Positions 1-9,042 are shown, counted from the stretch's first letter. The stretch: DNA of 64,000 bases from Thalassoglobus sp. JC818 (GCF_040717535.1 NZ_JBFEFI010000009.1:1-64000), one strand, 5' to 3'. The notes: a model not told the origin generated them from the letters alone. Numbers and translations are program-made.

Positions 1-366
1 CTAGTGGGACCATTGATCAACAAGCGAGCCATTCAGGCAGACTACCGTACAGCCAACGCCGCCCAGCTTCAGAGTATCTACAACTACCAGCGCACCGTCC
101 TCAATGCTCATATTGAAGTGGTCAATCACATGAGCAAGATCCAGAACTATCGCGAAAGCATCGAAGTTAAGAGAGAACAGCTCCAAGCTCTGGAAACGTC
201 TGTTGATGTCGCCACAAAGCTATTCCAAAACGCACGAGCCGAATACGTAGAAGTCTTGCTCGCCCAGCGTGAAATGATGGAAGCGAAAATGATGTTGATT
301 GAAATCAAACAGCAACAACTCGCCGCAATCGTCAACGCCTACCAAGCTCTTGGAAGAGGCTTCTAG
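1..366 (+). CDS. TolC-family outer-membrane efflux protein, C-terminal part
   Basis: The frame is open from the first base, so this is the 3' end of a longer gene; the GTG at base 4 is an internal codon, not a start. The 121 residues are strongly helical and amphipathic. They follow the pattern of the last TolC repeat: a VGPLINKR-type strand entry, then a long helix with TVLNAHIEVVN and a closing helix ending in VNAYQALGRGF. TolC proteins form trimeric outer-membrane channels for RND or type I export systems. Partner pump genes would lie upstream, outside the window. It is the only visible export component beside the modification cluster that starts at 2.7 kb, but decayed insertion-sequence DNA separates them. 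Confidence 0.85.
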   Translation, partial: LVGPLINKRAIQADYRTANAAQLQSIYNYQRTVLNAHIEVVNHMSKIQNYRESIEVKREQLQALETSVDVATKLFQNARAEYVEVLLAQREMMEAKMMLIEIKQQQLAAIVNAYQALGRGF

Positions 367-427
367 CGGTCGTTTCTGCCCCCGGTAGGATCGAAGGAGG
401 GACTCACACGACAGTAAACCTGACGAT

Positions 428-1010
428 GTGGCCGTGACGACGGCGGCCCAACAAGACAGGGTCCAGGAGGGGCTCAAACGCTTCTGTCACGGATTCCCCG
501 TGGAATCTCATCAAAGACCTGTTCGAAGACGACGATCGGTCCCCGCAGGGAGAACACCTCTGGGTCGATGCTCGAGCCTGCTTGGAGGGGATTCTCTGCA
601 TCCTCCCAAACAAATGCACCCTAGAGATATTTGCCAGATACAATACCCGTATCTTTGTACTCGTTGGCGTCATCAGCTTGATTGGACAGAAGCAGGCCTC
701 ATCGTCAAAGTTTGATAAAGACTGTTTAAGCACATGGACCGCACACAGTTGCCCAACTGGCCGCAGGCAATGGGCGACCGCACCTTTTCGCCTGCAAAAA
801 AAGCCTTGACGTTGGTACAACCAAACAAAGAAAAGGCACCAAGCTGATACTGATGACCGAAGCCCAGGGCCCCTCATCACGGCCTTCACCACCCCAACAC
901 AGTTTCCTGAAGTCCATGCAATTCAGGCATTCGATGAAGTGGGGAGACTAAAGCTTGGCCTGAGCGGCTGCTTTACGACAAAGCCGCGAATTGAAACTCG
1001 ACCGGATCAT
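428..1010 (+). pseudogene. Decayed IS5-type transposase
   Basis: No single frame is intact, but pieces in different frames read in the order expected for an IS5-group transposase. At 428-500 a start like MAVTTAAQQD appears. At 501-640 a second frame gives WNLIKDLFEDDDRSPQGEHL, then a WVDARACLEGIL segment, where intact relatives have a LW-LRTGAPWRDLP helix. Around 770-800 the DGTF/AKK segment is seen as GDRTFSPAKK. At 810-950, after a frameshift in a run of A, the frame reads LDVGTTKQRKGTKLILM, then TAFTT and EVHAIQAFDEV. At about 960-985 PERLLYDKAAN matches the ERLLYDKAAD block, followed by a stop. At least three frameshifts and stops make it non-functional. No terminal inverted repeats or target duplication were identified. 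It lies just after the TolC gene. Confidence 0.75.
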
Positions 1011-1446
1011 CAGCTAGCTCGGAAACTGGCGACGACTCCTCGTTCAACTGAGACACCATGCTCACCTCTTCGAAGAATTGGTCCCCTGGGCTTGTTTCTC
1101 ACTACACGTTAGGTGAGTTTGAAACGCAGTCTAGGACATCTTTTCCGATGACTCCAAAGTGATGATTCAGTCTCAATTGAAGTTTTTGTTCGGTCACTCG
1201 CTGAACCTCCGAATGTATGATCTCCTCTTAGATTAAATCCAAGGAAACCCCTCGCCAAGTTGCTTCGTTTGCTGATGAGGCGTTATTCTTGAGGTGATGT
1301 GCGATCGTTCTCGAACTGGGCTGGTTTGGCTGTAATCAGTTCAACTCGAATTGAGCCGCCTCTTCCAACATAGCTCTCGACCATGGCCGGTGAAATGCAT
1401 CTTCAGATCCCTGTGATTCATTTGAAAAGATTCTGAGGAAACAAGA
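1011..1446. other. Gene-free stretch upstream of the SDR gene
   Basis: I see no convincing coding frame. The first part may still hold unrecognisable transposase sequence. The last part must carry the promoter and leader of the SDR gene; a GAGGAA ribosome-binding site sits at about 1435-1440. Confidence 0.4.
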
Positions 1447-2205
1447 ATGAAGCTCGAGGGTAAATCGGCAATTGTAACCGGCGGTGGAAGAGGGATCGGT
1501 CGGTCCATCGCACTTGCTTTAGCAAACGAAGGGGCTGATGTTGTCATTTCGGCGCGTACACAAGCTGAAATTGACCTCGTCGCAAGTGAGATTGGAAGAC
1601 TGGGTCGACGAGGTGTTGCCGTTGCTGCAGATGTGACACGGGCTGATCATGTTGAGCAACTTGCGACTCGTACACACAACGAATTTGGTCGCATTGATGT
1701 CTTGGTGAACAACGCAGGAGGAATTCTGCCAGCGGTGTGTGACAATTCTGGCGAATTCGAGCAGTCTCGAGGAGTCTGGGAGGTACCGGAATCGAGTTGG
1801 GACAGATTGATTGAAGCGAATTTAAAAAGCGTTTTCTTGTGCATGAAAGCCATCATTCCCTACATGATTGAACAAAATCATGGGGACATCATTAACATTG
1901 GCTCGCGGATGGGTAGACAAATCCGAGGCTTCTGCGGAGGTTATGCAGAAGCCAAACATGCAGTGATTGCACTAACGCAGAATTCTGCTCTGCAGGCAGC
2001 GGCATTCGGCATCCGAGTGAATGCAGTGTCTCCAGGGTTGGTGGAATCACCCGGGCAAAAGCAGTTCATGGCAAGATTGATGCCGGAAGAAGAGTTCCCA
2101 CCGATGGATTCAGCTGAGTCTGTTGCCGCTGCAGTCCTTTACTTACTTTGCGATGCTCCCAAGAGTATGACAGGGCAATCATTGGACTCTTTCAGCCTTG
2201 GGTAA
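1447..2205 (+). CDS. SDR-family NAD(P)-dependent oxidoreductase
   Basis: This 252-residue protein has the usual length of a classical short-chain dehydrogenase. The Rossmann glycine motif TGGGRGIG is at residues 11-18, the NNAG motif at 88-91, the catalytic Ser at 153 and the YxxxK pair at Tyr166/Lys170, so the full Ser-Tyr-Lys set is present. The ATG start has GAGGAA 6 bases upstream and opens directly on the first beta strand (KSAIVTGGG). Substrate cannot be told from sequence; SDR enzymes oxidise or reduce alcohols, sugars or acyl groups. It stands alone on the plus strand between the decayed transposase and the glycosyltransferase cluster. A role in sugar or polyketide-like chemistry is inference from position only. 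Confidence 0.9.
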   Translation: MKLEGKSAIVTGGGRGIGRSIALALANEGADVVISARTQAEIDLVASEIGRLGRRGVAVAADVTRADHVEQLATRTHNEFGRIDVLVNNAGGILPAVCDNSGEFEQSRGVWEVPESSWDRLIEANLKSVFLCMKAIIPYMIEQNHGDIINIGSRMGRQIRGFCGGYAEAKHAVIALTQNSALQAAAFGIRVNAVSPGLVESPGQKQFMARLMPEEEFPPMDSAESVAAAVLYLLCDAPKSMTGQSLDSFSLG

Positions 2206-2738
2206 GAGATCAACAGAGGCCTAGTCTAGTGCTGCATGCGGGCCAGATCTTGTAATTTATGAGTACCATAACAAATCGAGTGCCTCACACTCTGAGGCGC
2301 ACTCTAGTTCATTTGCCGTCGTATACTTTCCCGCAAGGTCAAGGAATCGAAATGCCAAGGGAATCTTGTCGAACATCTATCCTCACCGAGTCGCGCTGCG
2401 CGACGATAGCCCTTAAGAGTGCCCATACGCTTTGGGGACATTCAATCTTCCCATCGAGAGTCCCAGATCCATTGTAGAAATCTATCTAACGATCATTTGG
2501 TCCTTGATGATAGCGATCAGCACTTCGAATAGTCCAAACACGTTTTGCGCACTCAAGGCTGAGCGACTCGAGTTGAGTGCGACTATAGACTTCGGTCGCA
2601 CTTGGGTGATTGGAAGATCGCAGTTTTCGATCAAATTCGAAACATTCCAAACTGATAGCGAACGATTTGCTTTGTCTCACACTCTTAGTCACTCGAGAGT
2701 CTTCTCTGCTGAGACTGGATTCATCGGGGCGAACCGTT
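2206..2738. other. Gene-free stretch between SDR and glycosyltransferase
   Basis: The two flanking genes converge here. Short frames exist on both strands (up to about 150 codons) but show no domain, no plausible start context and no sensible composition. I see no hairpin with a T run that would serve as an obvious terminator. Confidence 0.4.
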
Positions 2739-3920
2739 TCAACACAAGAGTTCAAGACAGGCCGACAAAACTCGTTCCTTTGAATTGTGAAGTCCCTCAC
2801 CTCGAAGTGAAATCGCTGTCTCCATCGCTGCGGATTGGACTTCTTTGTCGGTCATCAAGACTTCTGCGACGTTGGCGATAGTCGCTGCATTTTCGACTCC
2901 ACTGAGCTGAGCAACAAAACATTCATCTTTAAGACCATTGGCTGACAAGAATTGGTCGGTGACTTGCGGGAGCAGTATTTGTGGTCTGCCCGCCAGTAGA
3001 GCAGCTTGTGTTGTTCCCAAACCACCGTGATGAATGACCACTGCCGAATCTCGCACAATCTCACTCAGCTTTGGAGCGGAAGTCAAAGATTGGATTCGAG
3101 GATTCTGGCCGTTGAATTCGAATCCATTACTGTCGCGAATATAGACTGTTCCCTGAAGATCAGATTGCATGAGTGCATCACCGACTTTAAAAGGCAACTC
3201 CCCTGCCCCAGAGAAATAGGCGTAGAAGTTTTTCTTGTGTGCTAACACCGGAGGCGGAGCTGGATCGAATGGACCGAAGCACGGCTCGATTCGGCAAGAG
3301 CGATACGGATCAAGTTGAGGGAGAGTCGCAATGACTCTCCGCTCGCCACGGTAGGCATCGGTTAGTTTTTGCGGAACGGCCGAACTAAATCGTCTCTGAA
3401 CACGCTCAATCACTCCCAAAACATCGGACGAATTCGCATACGGCTCGATTTCCGGCCAGAGCACAGGAAAGTCATCTTCATGAACCGGAGGTGTTGAATA
3501 CCCTGCTCCGAAGAGAACAACTGGAATTCGACCGTAAGCGGCCAGTGTTAGCAGAGGGCAGTATCGACCGACGATTAAATCTGGCTTGACGAGGTCGATC
3601 AGATCTCGCCAACCACGCAGCATGCTGTAGAGATGGTCTTCGGACCCGAATCCATTGCATGCCATTAGGTCTGTGAAACTCGTCGGGAAAAATCCGTCGC
3701 GTTGAGCAGATCGAGTCAGCCGACCGATTAGATAAGGTGCCTGCAGCACTGGGAAATCGCAGTCTCGCAGGTATTGATGAGCTGTCTCGATTGAACGTAG
3801 AGCCAGGGTCGGTGAGTGGCCTGACTTCGCCAACGAATTGGCGATGTCTCGAAGTTGCAAGGTGTAGCCGATACCGGCACCTAAATCCCAACCTAACAGA
3901 ATCTTCTTGCTCTGGGTCAT
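2739..3920 (-). CDS. UGT/MGT-like glycosyltransferase (GT1-type)
   Basis: About 393 residues with a two-domain GT-B layout. The N-terminus (ILLGWDLGAGIGYTLQL) is the glycine-rich loop that opens GT1 enzymes. The C-terminal donor-binding motif is clear: VVIHHGGLGTTQAALLAGRP followed by ILLPQVTDQ, the HGG-x-T signature of macrolide and UDP-sugar glycosyltransferases. Such enzymes move a sugar from a nucleotide donor to a small molecule or lipid acceptor in the cytoplasm. The frame opens with a TTG at 3932, but the ATG at 3920 (MTQSKKILLGWDLG) is the better start. It is the first gene of a group of sugar- and methyl-transfer genes that continues to 10.8 kb. Confidence 0.8.
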   Translation of the reverse strand: MTQSKKILLGWDLGAGIGYTLQLRDIANSLAKSGHSPTLALRSIETAHQYLRDCDFPVLQAPYLIGRLTRSAQRDGFFPTSFTDLMACNGFGSEDHLYSMLRGWRDLIDLVKPDLIVGRYCPLLTLAAYGRIPVVLFGAGYSTPPVHEDDFPVLWPEIEPYANSSDVLGVIERVQRRFSSAVPQKLTDAYRGERRVIATLPQLDPYRSCRIEPCFGPFDPAPPPVLAHKKNFYAYFSGAGELPFKVGDALMQSDLQGTVYIRDSNGFEFNGQNPRIQSLTSAPKLSEIVRDSAVVIHHGGLGTTQAALLAGRPQILLPQVTDQFLSANGLKDECFVAQLSGVENAATIANVAEVLMTDKEVQSAAMETAISLRGEGLHNSKERVLSACLELLC

Positions 3921-4049
3921 CTCTGCGATCAAGGTTTATTATTGTAATCTTGCTGTAGCTTAACGTTTGTTGTGACTCGCCTGAATCTCGCCAAACTTCA
4001 AAGACTCTAACTCGAATACTGAATCCATGACGAAGAAAGCACTCAACTA

Positions 4050-4832
4050 TTAAAGAATCTCAGTCACCCTGCCTGTCGCCACGTAGACTTCATCGGCACC
4101 GAGGAATTCTACACACTCGTATCCGGACTGAGCCATCAACTTCGGGATCTCCGCATCCCCTAAGTTGTTTTCAATGCAACAAACATCGATTTGAAAGTCA
4201 TCAAAGGGAAACTGAGTCAGGAGACTTCCTTCTGCTCCTTCAACATCCACAAACAAACAGTCAATGTGGAAGAGATCGCGTTCACGCAGGATCGACTCCA
4301 ACGATCTTGTCGGGACCTGAATCACTTTTTCTTTGTGCTCTGGGTGATCGCGAACCAACTTGAGTACGCTCTGACTGTAGGTATCCGCCAGACCGCTCAT
4401 CTGAGTGTATCCGTCCACAACATGGATGAATAACTCCTCTCCTTCATTATCCGATACACAAACGTTGAGGCACTCGCACTTTCGAATCCTCTGAGCGATG
4501 TGAAAGTAAGAGCACACAGGTTCAATGAGAATGCCGGACCAGTTTCGGAATGTTTCGAAGAAGAATGAATTCGATCCGGTATACCCGTCATACCCACCCA
4601 CATCAACGAAGACACCACCTTCCTTTTGCTTCATAAGAGACTGGTCGATGAAAGAATCCTGGCCCGCTTGGCTCAAGTATAGAGGATTGAATGCTTGGCG
4701 CTTGCAGTTCCAGAGCAATTGCTGCAGATGTCCACGTTCCGGACCTGTGGCCGATTGAAGTTCATCTTCCAGTTCTATCCGCACCTCGTTGAGCTGCTTG
4801 AAGCTGGCATCGATACGTGCTTCATAATTCAT
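4050..4832 (-). CDS. FkbM-family SAM-dependent methyltransferase
   Basis: 260 residues. After a helical N-terminus, the motif SQAGQDSFID leads to the SAM-binding loop FVDVGGYDGYTGSNS (about residues 75-89) and ILIEP. The later segment FVDVEGAEGSLL is the FkbM signature that holds the second acidic motif. FkbM enzymes O-methylate sugars or polyketide-like hydroxyls. The ATG at 4832 follows an in-frame TTG one codon earlier and is preferred. A 117-base gap separates it from the glycosyltransferase downstream on the same strand, so the two may be co-transcribed. It points away from the plus-strand cluster starting at 5076. Confidence 0.85.
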   Translation of the reverse strand: MNYEARIDASFKQLNEVRIELEDELQSATGPERGHLQQLLWNCKRQAFNPLYLSQAGQDSFIDQSLMKQKEGGVFVDVGGYDGYTGSNSFFFETFRNWSGILIEPVCSYFHIAQRIRKCECLNVCVSDNEGEELFIHVVDGYTQMSGLADTYSQSVLKLVRDHPEHKEKVIQVPTRSLESILRERDLFHIDCLFVDVEGAEGSLLTQFPFDDFQIDVCCIENNLGDAEIPKLMAQSGYECVEFLGADEVYVATGRVTEIL

Positions 4833-5075
4833 CAAGGCACCTCATCGACGTCGAGCAACAGGATTATGAATTGCATGGAAGGAGTTTCACTCTCCTCTCA
4901 GCACGGAGTCGGGGCCGATTTCCTTCGGATTCGAATTCGGTAAACAGATGGACGCTTCCTGTTGGAAAATTCCGCGGCTTGAGTCCGCACTTCTTGTTTC
5001 ATCTGGTAGACTCTCACGTTGACGACTGCTTTTGCGCTGAGTCTATCAGATCAATCACAACGACACTTGTTCGAC

Positions 5076-5465
5076 ATGACAAGACTAACGATCGAAATCA
5101 GCCCGGGCGAGCTACTCGACCGGATCTCGATACTGGAGCTCAAACATCATCATACTTGTGATGATGTCGCACGAACTCTTCTCTCTGAGCAGATCGAGCA
5201 ACTTGTCAAACTTCGAGATTCGTTGCCAACTTCGAATGCGTTCGCCGAGCTGGCTCAAAAACTATCTTCCGTAAATGGCAGACTCTGGAATGTGGAAGAC
5301 TCGTTGCGAAACTTGGAACAGGCGAAGCTGTTCGAATCGGAATTCATTGAACTCGCAAGAAGTGTATATCGGCTGAACGACGAGCGGTCGCAACTTAAAC
5401 GAGATGTGGACGAATTGCTTGGTTGGAAGAGAACCGAGATCAAAGTGTATTCCAAGGATCCATGA
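5076..5465 (+). CDS. DUF6165-like small protein
   Basis: 129 residues starting MTRLTIEISPGELLDRISIL and continuing as charged helices with conserved N/E/L spacing. The pattern (a short strand, then PGELLDRISILELK, then two long helices) matches my memory of DUF6165, a family of small proteins often found beside TPR-glycosyltransferases and sulfotransferases. The frame is open from 5019, but the ATG at 5076 puts the conserved block at the N-terminus. Its TGA overlaps the next gene's ATG (ATGA), so the FkbM gene downstream is translationally coupled. Function is unknown. No signal peptide or membrane segment is visible. Confidence 0.75.
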   Translation: MTRLTIEISPGELLDRISILELKHHHTCDDVARTLLSEQIEQLVKLRDSLPTSNAFAELAQKLSSVNGRLWNVEDSLRNLEQAKLFESEFIELARSVYRLNDERSQLKRDVDELLGWKRTEIKVYSKDP

Positions 5466-6202
5466 CAATAGTGAGGGACGATATAAAAAGCGATCCGTCA
5501 ACACCCAAAGCCATGGACGATCGAAGCCTCGCGTATCCTCATGGAGTGCTTTTAAAACGATGTGAAGAGGCGTGGATGCACTACCGTCCAAATGATCTCG
5601 TCATCGGACGTGCTTTGGATTGCCATGGTCACTACTCGCCGGGAGAGATTCGACTGTTTCGCTCGATTGTCGACCGCGGAGATACGGTGGTTGAAGCTGG
5701 CGCAGGGATCGGTTCGCTGACGATTCCATTGGCGAATTCGGTTGGTCAATCCGGGACAGCTTACGCATTCGAGCCAAACTCTGATTCTTTTGACCTGTTG
5801 TGCAGAAACCTCGAGGCGAATGAAGTCCACAATGTCATCGCGGATCATCGCGCGCTTGGAGCGACCTGTGAGATTCGAATCATTGAAGTGAAAGATGTTT
5901 CTCGACCAAACAACTTTGGAGACACTTCCCTGAGACTCAATGGATCAGGCCAGACTGTCGCTTTGATGACAATTGACTCGCTTCACCTGAACCGTTGTGA
6001 TTTTGTGAAGGCGGATGTCCAAGGCATGGAGCGAGATATCCTCCTCGGGGCTGCCGAGACACTTTCGCGTTTCCGCCCTATTCTGTACCTGGAAAACGAT
6101 CAACGTGAGTTGTCGAGGCCGTTGCTCGCCACGCTTGAGGCACTCGGATACGACTCATATGGCACTTACCGAGAGTTTGCGAACTCGTTTCAGCCGACGT
6201 GA
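5462..6202 (+). CDS. FkbM-family methyltransferase, frame broken near the C-terminus
   Basis: 246 residues from the coupled ATG at 5462. The SAM-binding motif VVEAGAGIGSLTIPLA is at about 76-91 and YAFEPN follows, as in FkbM proteins. The central acidic motif is VKADVQGMERDIL, and RPILYLEND closes the catalytic fold. The frame stops at TGA 6200-6202 after FANSFQPT. The next frame (-1) continues without a stop from 6199 to 6360 and reads like the C-terminal tail that relatives carry. The full protein would then be about 300 residues. Either a real frameshift mutation, a sequencing error or programmed slippage separates the two parts. The catalytic core is complete, so the short product may still work. 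Confidence 0.8.
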   Translation: MTIVRDDIKSDPSTPKAMDDRSLAYPHGVLLKRCEEAWMHYRPNDLVIGRALDCHGHYSPGEIRLFRSIVDRGDTVVEAGAGIGSLTIPLANSVGQSGTAYAFEPNSDSFDLLCRNLEANEVHNVIADHRALGATCEIRIIEVKDVSRPNNFGDTSLRLNGSGQTVALMTIDSLHLNRCDFVKADVQGMERDILLGAAETLSRFRPILYLENDQRELSRPLLATLEALGYDSYGTYREFANSFQPT

Positions 6203-6360
6203 CAGCGAGTGAAGATGCGCTCGTTCGATACCGAAGCATCAACCTGTTGAACATCCCAGTTGAAAGAGATTTTCCGACATACGGATTGAGAAAAGTTCAA
6301 TCGTCAACAGAGTGGTGGCAGGATCAGTTCAATCAAGACAACACTTGGTGCGACGTCTAA
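6199..6360 (+). pseudogene. Out-of-frame C-terminal tail of the FkbM gene
   Basis: Fifty-three codons plus TAA in the -1 frame relative to the FkbM gene. The reading includes RYRSINLLNIPVERDFPTYG and LRKVQSSTEWW, a composition typical of coding DNA. In related proteins the FkbM core is followed by a segment like SVNMLCVPRE, which this matches in spacing. It has a GTG at 6199 but no ribosome-binding site, so it is more likely the detached end of the upstream gene than a separate gene. Confidence 0.55.
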
Positions 6361-6408
6361 ATAATCTCATTGAGCGACTTAAATACACGCGTTGAACGTC
6401 GAGGAACA

Positions 6409-7773
6409 ATGAATTACTCCCCTCAAAATCGCACAGACGATCTCTTCTCCCTGGCCGCGCAACACGTCGACAATGAAGAACTGGAATCAGCTCGCACGGT
6501 ACTGGATTCAATATTGAGGCTAGAACCAGAACGTCCAGACGCGATGATCTTGCTCGCACAAGTTCATGGACTTCTCGATAATCAATTCGCCGAGATCGCA
6601 ATGTTACTTCAAACTGCGGATGTCATGCCGCTCGACGTCGATCAATCGATTCGACTCAGCACCCTTCAGTTTGACAACCATCAGCATCAGGAGGCAATTG
6701 CAACGATCGACCAGGCGCTGCGTCGAGATCCAACTGACAAGTGTCTTATAAACCAATACACATTTCTTCTTCGTGTAACGCGAAACCGATCAGCAGCCTT
6801 AGACTTTCTAGACGAACAGATACCAGAGTCGCTCGATGCCAGGGCAAAGTTGCAACGTGCCCTGATCCATCTTGCAGAAGGGCGTCTCCAGCAGGGGTGG
6901 AGCGACTTTGATCAGCGACATAACCTCGATGAGACATACAACGAACCAGCGACTCTACCAGGATGGAAGGGAGAACCGCTGGAAGGAAAACACTTACTTG
7001 TCACATCTGAAGGTGGCTTTGGAGACCAAATCTGGGCAGCAAGATTTCTGCCACATGTTCAGAGATTGGGAGGAAAGATTTCACTCCAAACTCCAAAAGC
7101 TCTTAAGAATCTATTTGAGGAACTGGAGGGTATCGACAATTTGGTCGACTTGGACACACCCCATGAAGATTTCGACCTGTTCTGCCCGATTCTCTCACTT
7201 CCGGTCTGCTTGAATGTGAGCGATCCGGCGATGTATCAGCCAGCTCGCCTCGCTGTGAGTCGCAATCTCAATCCTCGACTAGTGGATCAGATGAATCGAC
7301 ACGTCGACAAAGTCAAGGTCGGGATCATCTGGTCGGGCAGCAAAACATACACCAACAATCATCATCGCTCAGCTCCATTGAAGTCCTTCCTTCCCCTACT
7401 GACAGTCCCAGGGACCAGATTCTTCAGTCTGCAGAAAGGACCTCAGCACGAGGATCTGCGACAACTCGGATATGGTCACCTCATCGAAGTAGCGGCCGAT
7501 GGAGATTTTTCCGAGACAGCGGCGCTCGTTGAATCAATGGATTTGATCATCATGACGGATACTGCCGTTGCACACCTTGCAGGCTCGATGGGTGCACCTG
7601 TCTGGAATCTGGTGGACCACTCGCCATACTGGTATTTCGACGCAGAAGGCGTTTCGGAGTGGTACCCGAGCATGCATCTCTTTCGGCAAACGAAACCCGG
7701 TGACTGGCGATCTGTATTCGAAACCGTTCGTCATGAACTGTTGAGATTCGTCGCAAAACAGCGTTCCATCTAA
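6409..7773 (+). CDS. TPR protein fused to a GT9-like glycosyltransferase domain
   Basis: 454 residues. Residues 10-165 form about four TPR-like helical pairs (for example EELESARTVLDSILRLEPER and HQEAIATIDQALRRDPTD). A linker PGWKGEPLEGKHLLVTSEGG-FGDQI (about 184-207) opens the second half, as in TPR proteins with a heptosyltransferase-like (GT9) fold. The donor-side motif MTDTAVAHLAGSMGAPVW is near the end. The ATG at 6409 has GAGGA 3 bases upstream and is preferred over the TTG at 6370. Such fusions are found in cyanobacteria and planctomycetes near FkbM, DUF6165 and sulfotransferase genes and are thought to modify secreted proteins or glycans. The substrate here is unknown. Confidence 0.8.
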   Translation: MNYSPQNRTDDLFSLAAQHVDNEELESARTVLDSILRLEPERPDAMILLAQVHGLLDNQFAEIAMLLQTADVMPLDVDQSIRLSTLQFDNHQHQEAIATIDQALRRDPTDKCLINQYTFLLRVTRNRSAALDFLDEQIPESLDARAKLQRALIHLAEGRLQQGWSDFDQRHNLDETYNEPATLPGWKGEPLEGKHLLVTSEGGFGDQIWAARFLPHVQRLGGKISLQTPKALKNLFEELEGIDNLVDLDTPHEDFDLFCPILSLPVCLNVSDPAMYQPARLAVSRNLNPRLVDQMNRHVDKVKVGIIWSGSKTYTNNHHRSAPLKSFLPLLTVPGTRFFSLQKGPQHEDLRQLGYGHLIEVAADGDFSETAALVESMDLIIMTDTAVAHLAGSMGAPVWNLVDHSPYWYFDAEGVSEWYPSMHLFRQTKPGDWRSVFETVRHELLRFVAKQRSI

Positions 7774-7912
7774 GCCACACCGCATACTGTAGAGAGTTGA
7801 TGAGAAAGACAAATTGCTTGGTTTGGTCTTTACAAATTGACTGTCTGATGTGTGACCGGTAGCATGAAGATGCTCAGACTGTAGAACACATTTCTAATTT
7901 GCGGGGTCCGAT

Positions 7913-8188
7913 GTGAGTACAATCTACGGTGGAACAAGTTCTTCCAATCGAAACCGGCAGCCGGGGAAGCTGCACAGCCAGTTTCCGAACATGGAAACAG
8001 TTTACGCGGGTGGACTTGGCAAAAACAAAGTGACACCATTGGATGGGCCTCAATCTGTCACAGTGATCCATCCGACCACACGCAAGCCAATGACGGTCAT
8101 GTACAACGTCAAAACGCGGCTATACCTCGATGCAACGACCAAGGCCTGGAAGCCCGCCCCAGCCTGGATGCGATCTCAAATTCGATGA
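7913..8188 (+). CDS. Small protein of unknown function, 91 residues
   Basis: I do not recognise this protein. It opens with a Gly/Ser/Asn-rich stretch (IYGGTSSSNRNRQPGK), then a compact part with FPNMETVYAGGLG, SVTVIHPTTRKPMTVMYN and an end rich in Trp and Pro. No signal peptide, membrane helix or Cys pair is present. The start is GTG; no strong ribosome-binding site is visible. It lies 139 bases after the TPR-GT9 gene and 41 bases before the DUF6065-like gene on the same strand, so it is probably co-transcribed. The beta-rich middle and low-complexity head would fit a small structural or substrate protein, which is speculation. Confidence 0.55.
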   Translation: MSTIYGGTSSSNRNRQPGKLHSQFPNMETVYAGGLGKNKVTPLDGPQSVTVIHPTTRKPMTVMYNVKTRLYLDATTKAWKPAPAWMRSQIR

Positions 8189-8229
8189 TTGCTCTGAAAC
8201 TGGATTCTAAAGCTAGCGAATGTTGAAGC

Positions 8230-8997
8230 ATGCGATTTGAGGTCAGGATTGAATCTCCTCCTGGTGGCCAAGACAACCATCGTCCGGTGCAGATCGGTTG
8301 GCTGTTGAATGATACAAGCCATGGTGTGATCTTTGAGCCTCCAAAACGCGTTCGCACGGACGCTCCAAAGTCGATCCATGCGAAATCGGCCTGCAACTGT
8401 CCGGCAATCATTGGCTTGGAGAGTCGGATGTTTCAGGTCAGCTGCCCATTCGACCTGCAATTGGAGTTCGAACGAACAGATGAAGGATATCCGTCAGTCA
8501 GGGATGGACTGAATGCGTCGTCTGCAGTGAGACAACTAGACGAAATTCTTGTCGTAGTGGCGGAGGATGAATGGAGGTTTCCGGATCGTCCAATGCTGCA
8601 ACTGAAGCTGCCGTACCTGTTCATCTCTGATGAACCAGTCTACATGTCGCAGTTGGGCCCTTTTCTACATCACAAGACGCCACAACTGCCGGGAACAATG
8701 CTGGGAGGACGATTCCCAATCAACATTTGGCCGCGTCCGTTGATGTGGGCATTCGAGTGGCACGATGTCGATCAGCCAGTGATCCTGCGACGTGGAGATC
8801 CCCTCTTCTATGTGTTGTTCGAAACGACTCCACAGGATCGCACAATTCAATTGGTTGAGGCGAAGCGCACACCAGAACTCGAGGAGTATCTAAACCTGGT
8901 AACGGGCGCTGTGAACTTCGTCAACCAGACGTTTTCTCTCTTTGAAGCTGCCGAAAAACGTCGTCCTCAGAAACTTGTTGAACCAGTCGATCGATGA
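8230..8997 (+). CDS. DUF6065-like protein
   Basis: 255 residues with a conserved-looking core. The blocks are CPAIIGLESRMFQVSCPFDL, LQLKLPYLFISDEPVYMSQL, GGRFPINIWPRPLMWAFEW, and RRGDPLFYVLFET, then VNFVNQTFSLF near the end. This matches my memory of DUF6065, a family of cytosolic proteins of unknown function. The many invariant-type Pro, Trp, His and Cys residues suggest a metal- or ligand-binding pocket, but no known catalytic motif is seen. The ATG at 8230 has only a weak purine stretch upstream. It is the last plus-strand gene of the modification cluster and faces the TPR-sulfotransferase across a short hairpin. Confidence 0.7.
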   Translation: MRFEVRIESPPGGQDNHRPVQIGWLLNDTSHGVIFEPPKRVRTDAPKSIHAKSACNCPAIIGLESRMFQVSCPFDLQLEFERTDEGYPSVRDGLNASSAVRQLDEILVVVAEDEWRFPDRPMLQLKLPYLFISDEPVYMSQLGPFLHHKTPQLPGTMLGGRFPINIWPRPLMWAFEWHDVDQPVILRRGDPLFYVLFETTPQDRTIQLVEAKRTPELEEYLNLVTGAVNFVNQTFSLFEAAEKRRPQKLVEPVDR

Positions 8998-9010
8998 AGA
9001 CTTAATCGCC

Positions 9011-9033
9011 ATTCACTATGGTCAATAGTGAAT
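9011..9033. terminator. Hairpin between converging genes
   Basis: A perfect 9-base inverted repeat, ATTCACTAT and ATAGTGAAT, with a 5-base loop, sits in the 45-base gap between the converging DUF6065-like and sulfotransferase genes. It lacks a clear T run but is well placed to act as a bidirectional terminator. Confidence 0.5.
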
Positions 9034-9042
9034 CTCGCATAA

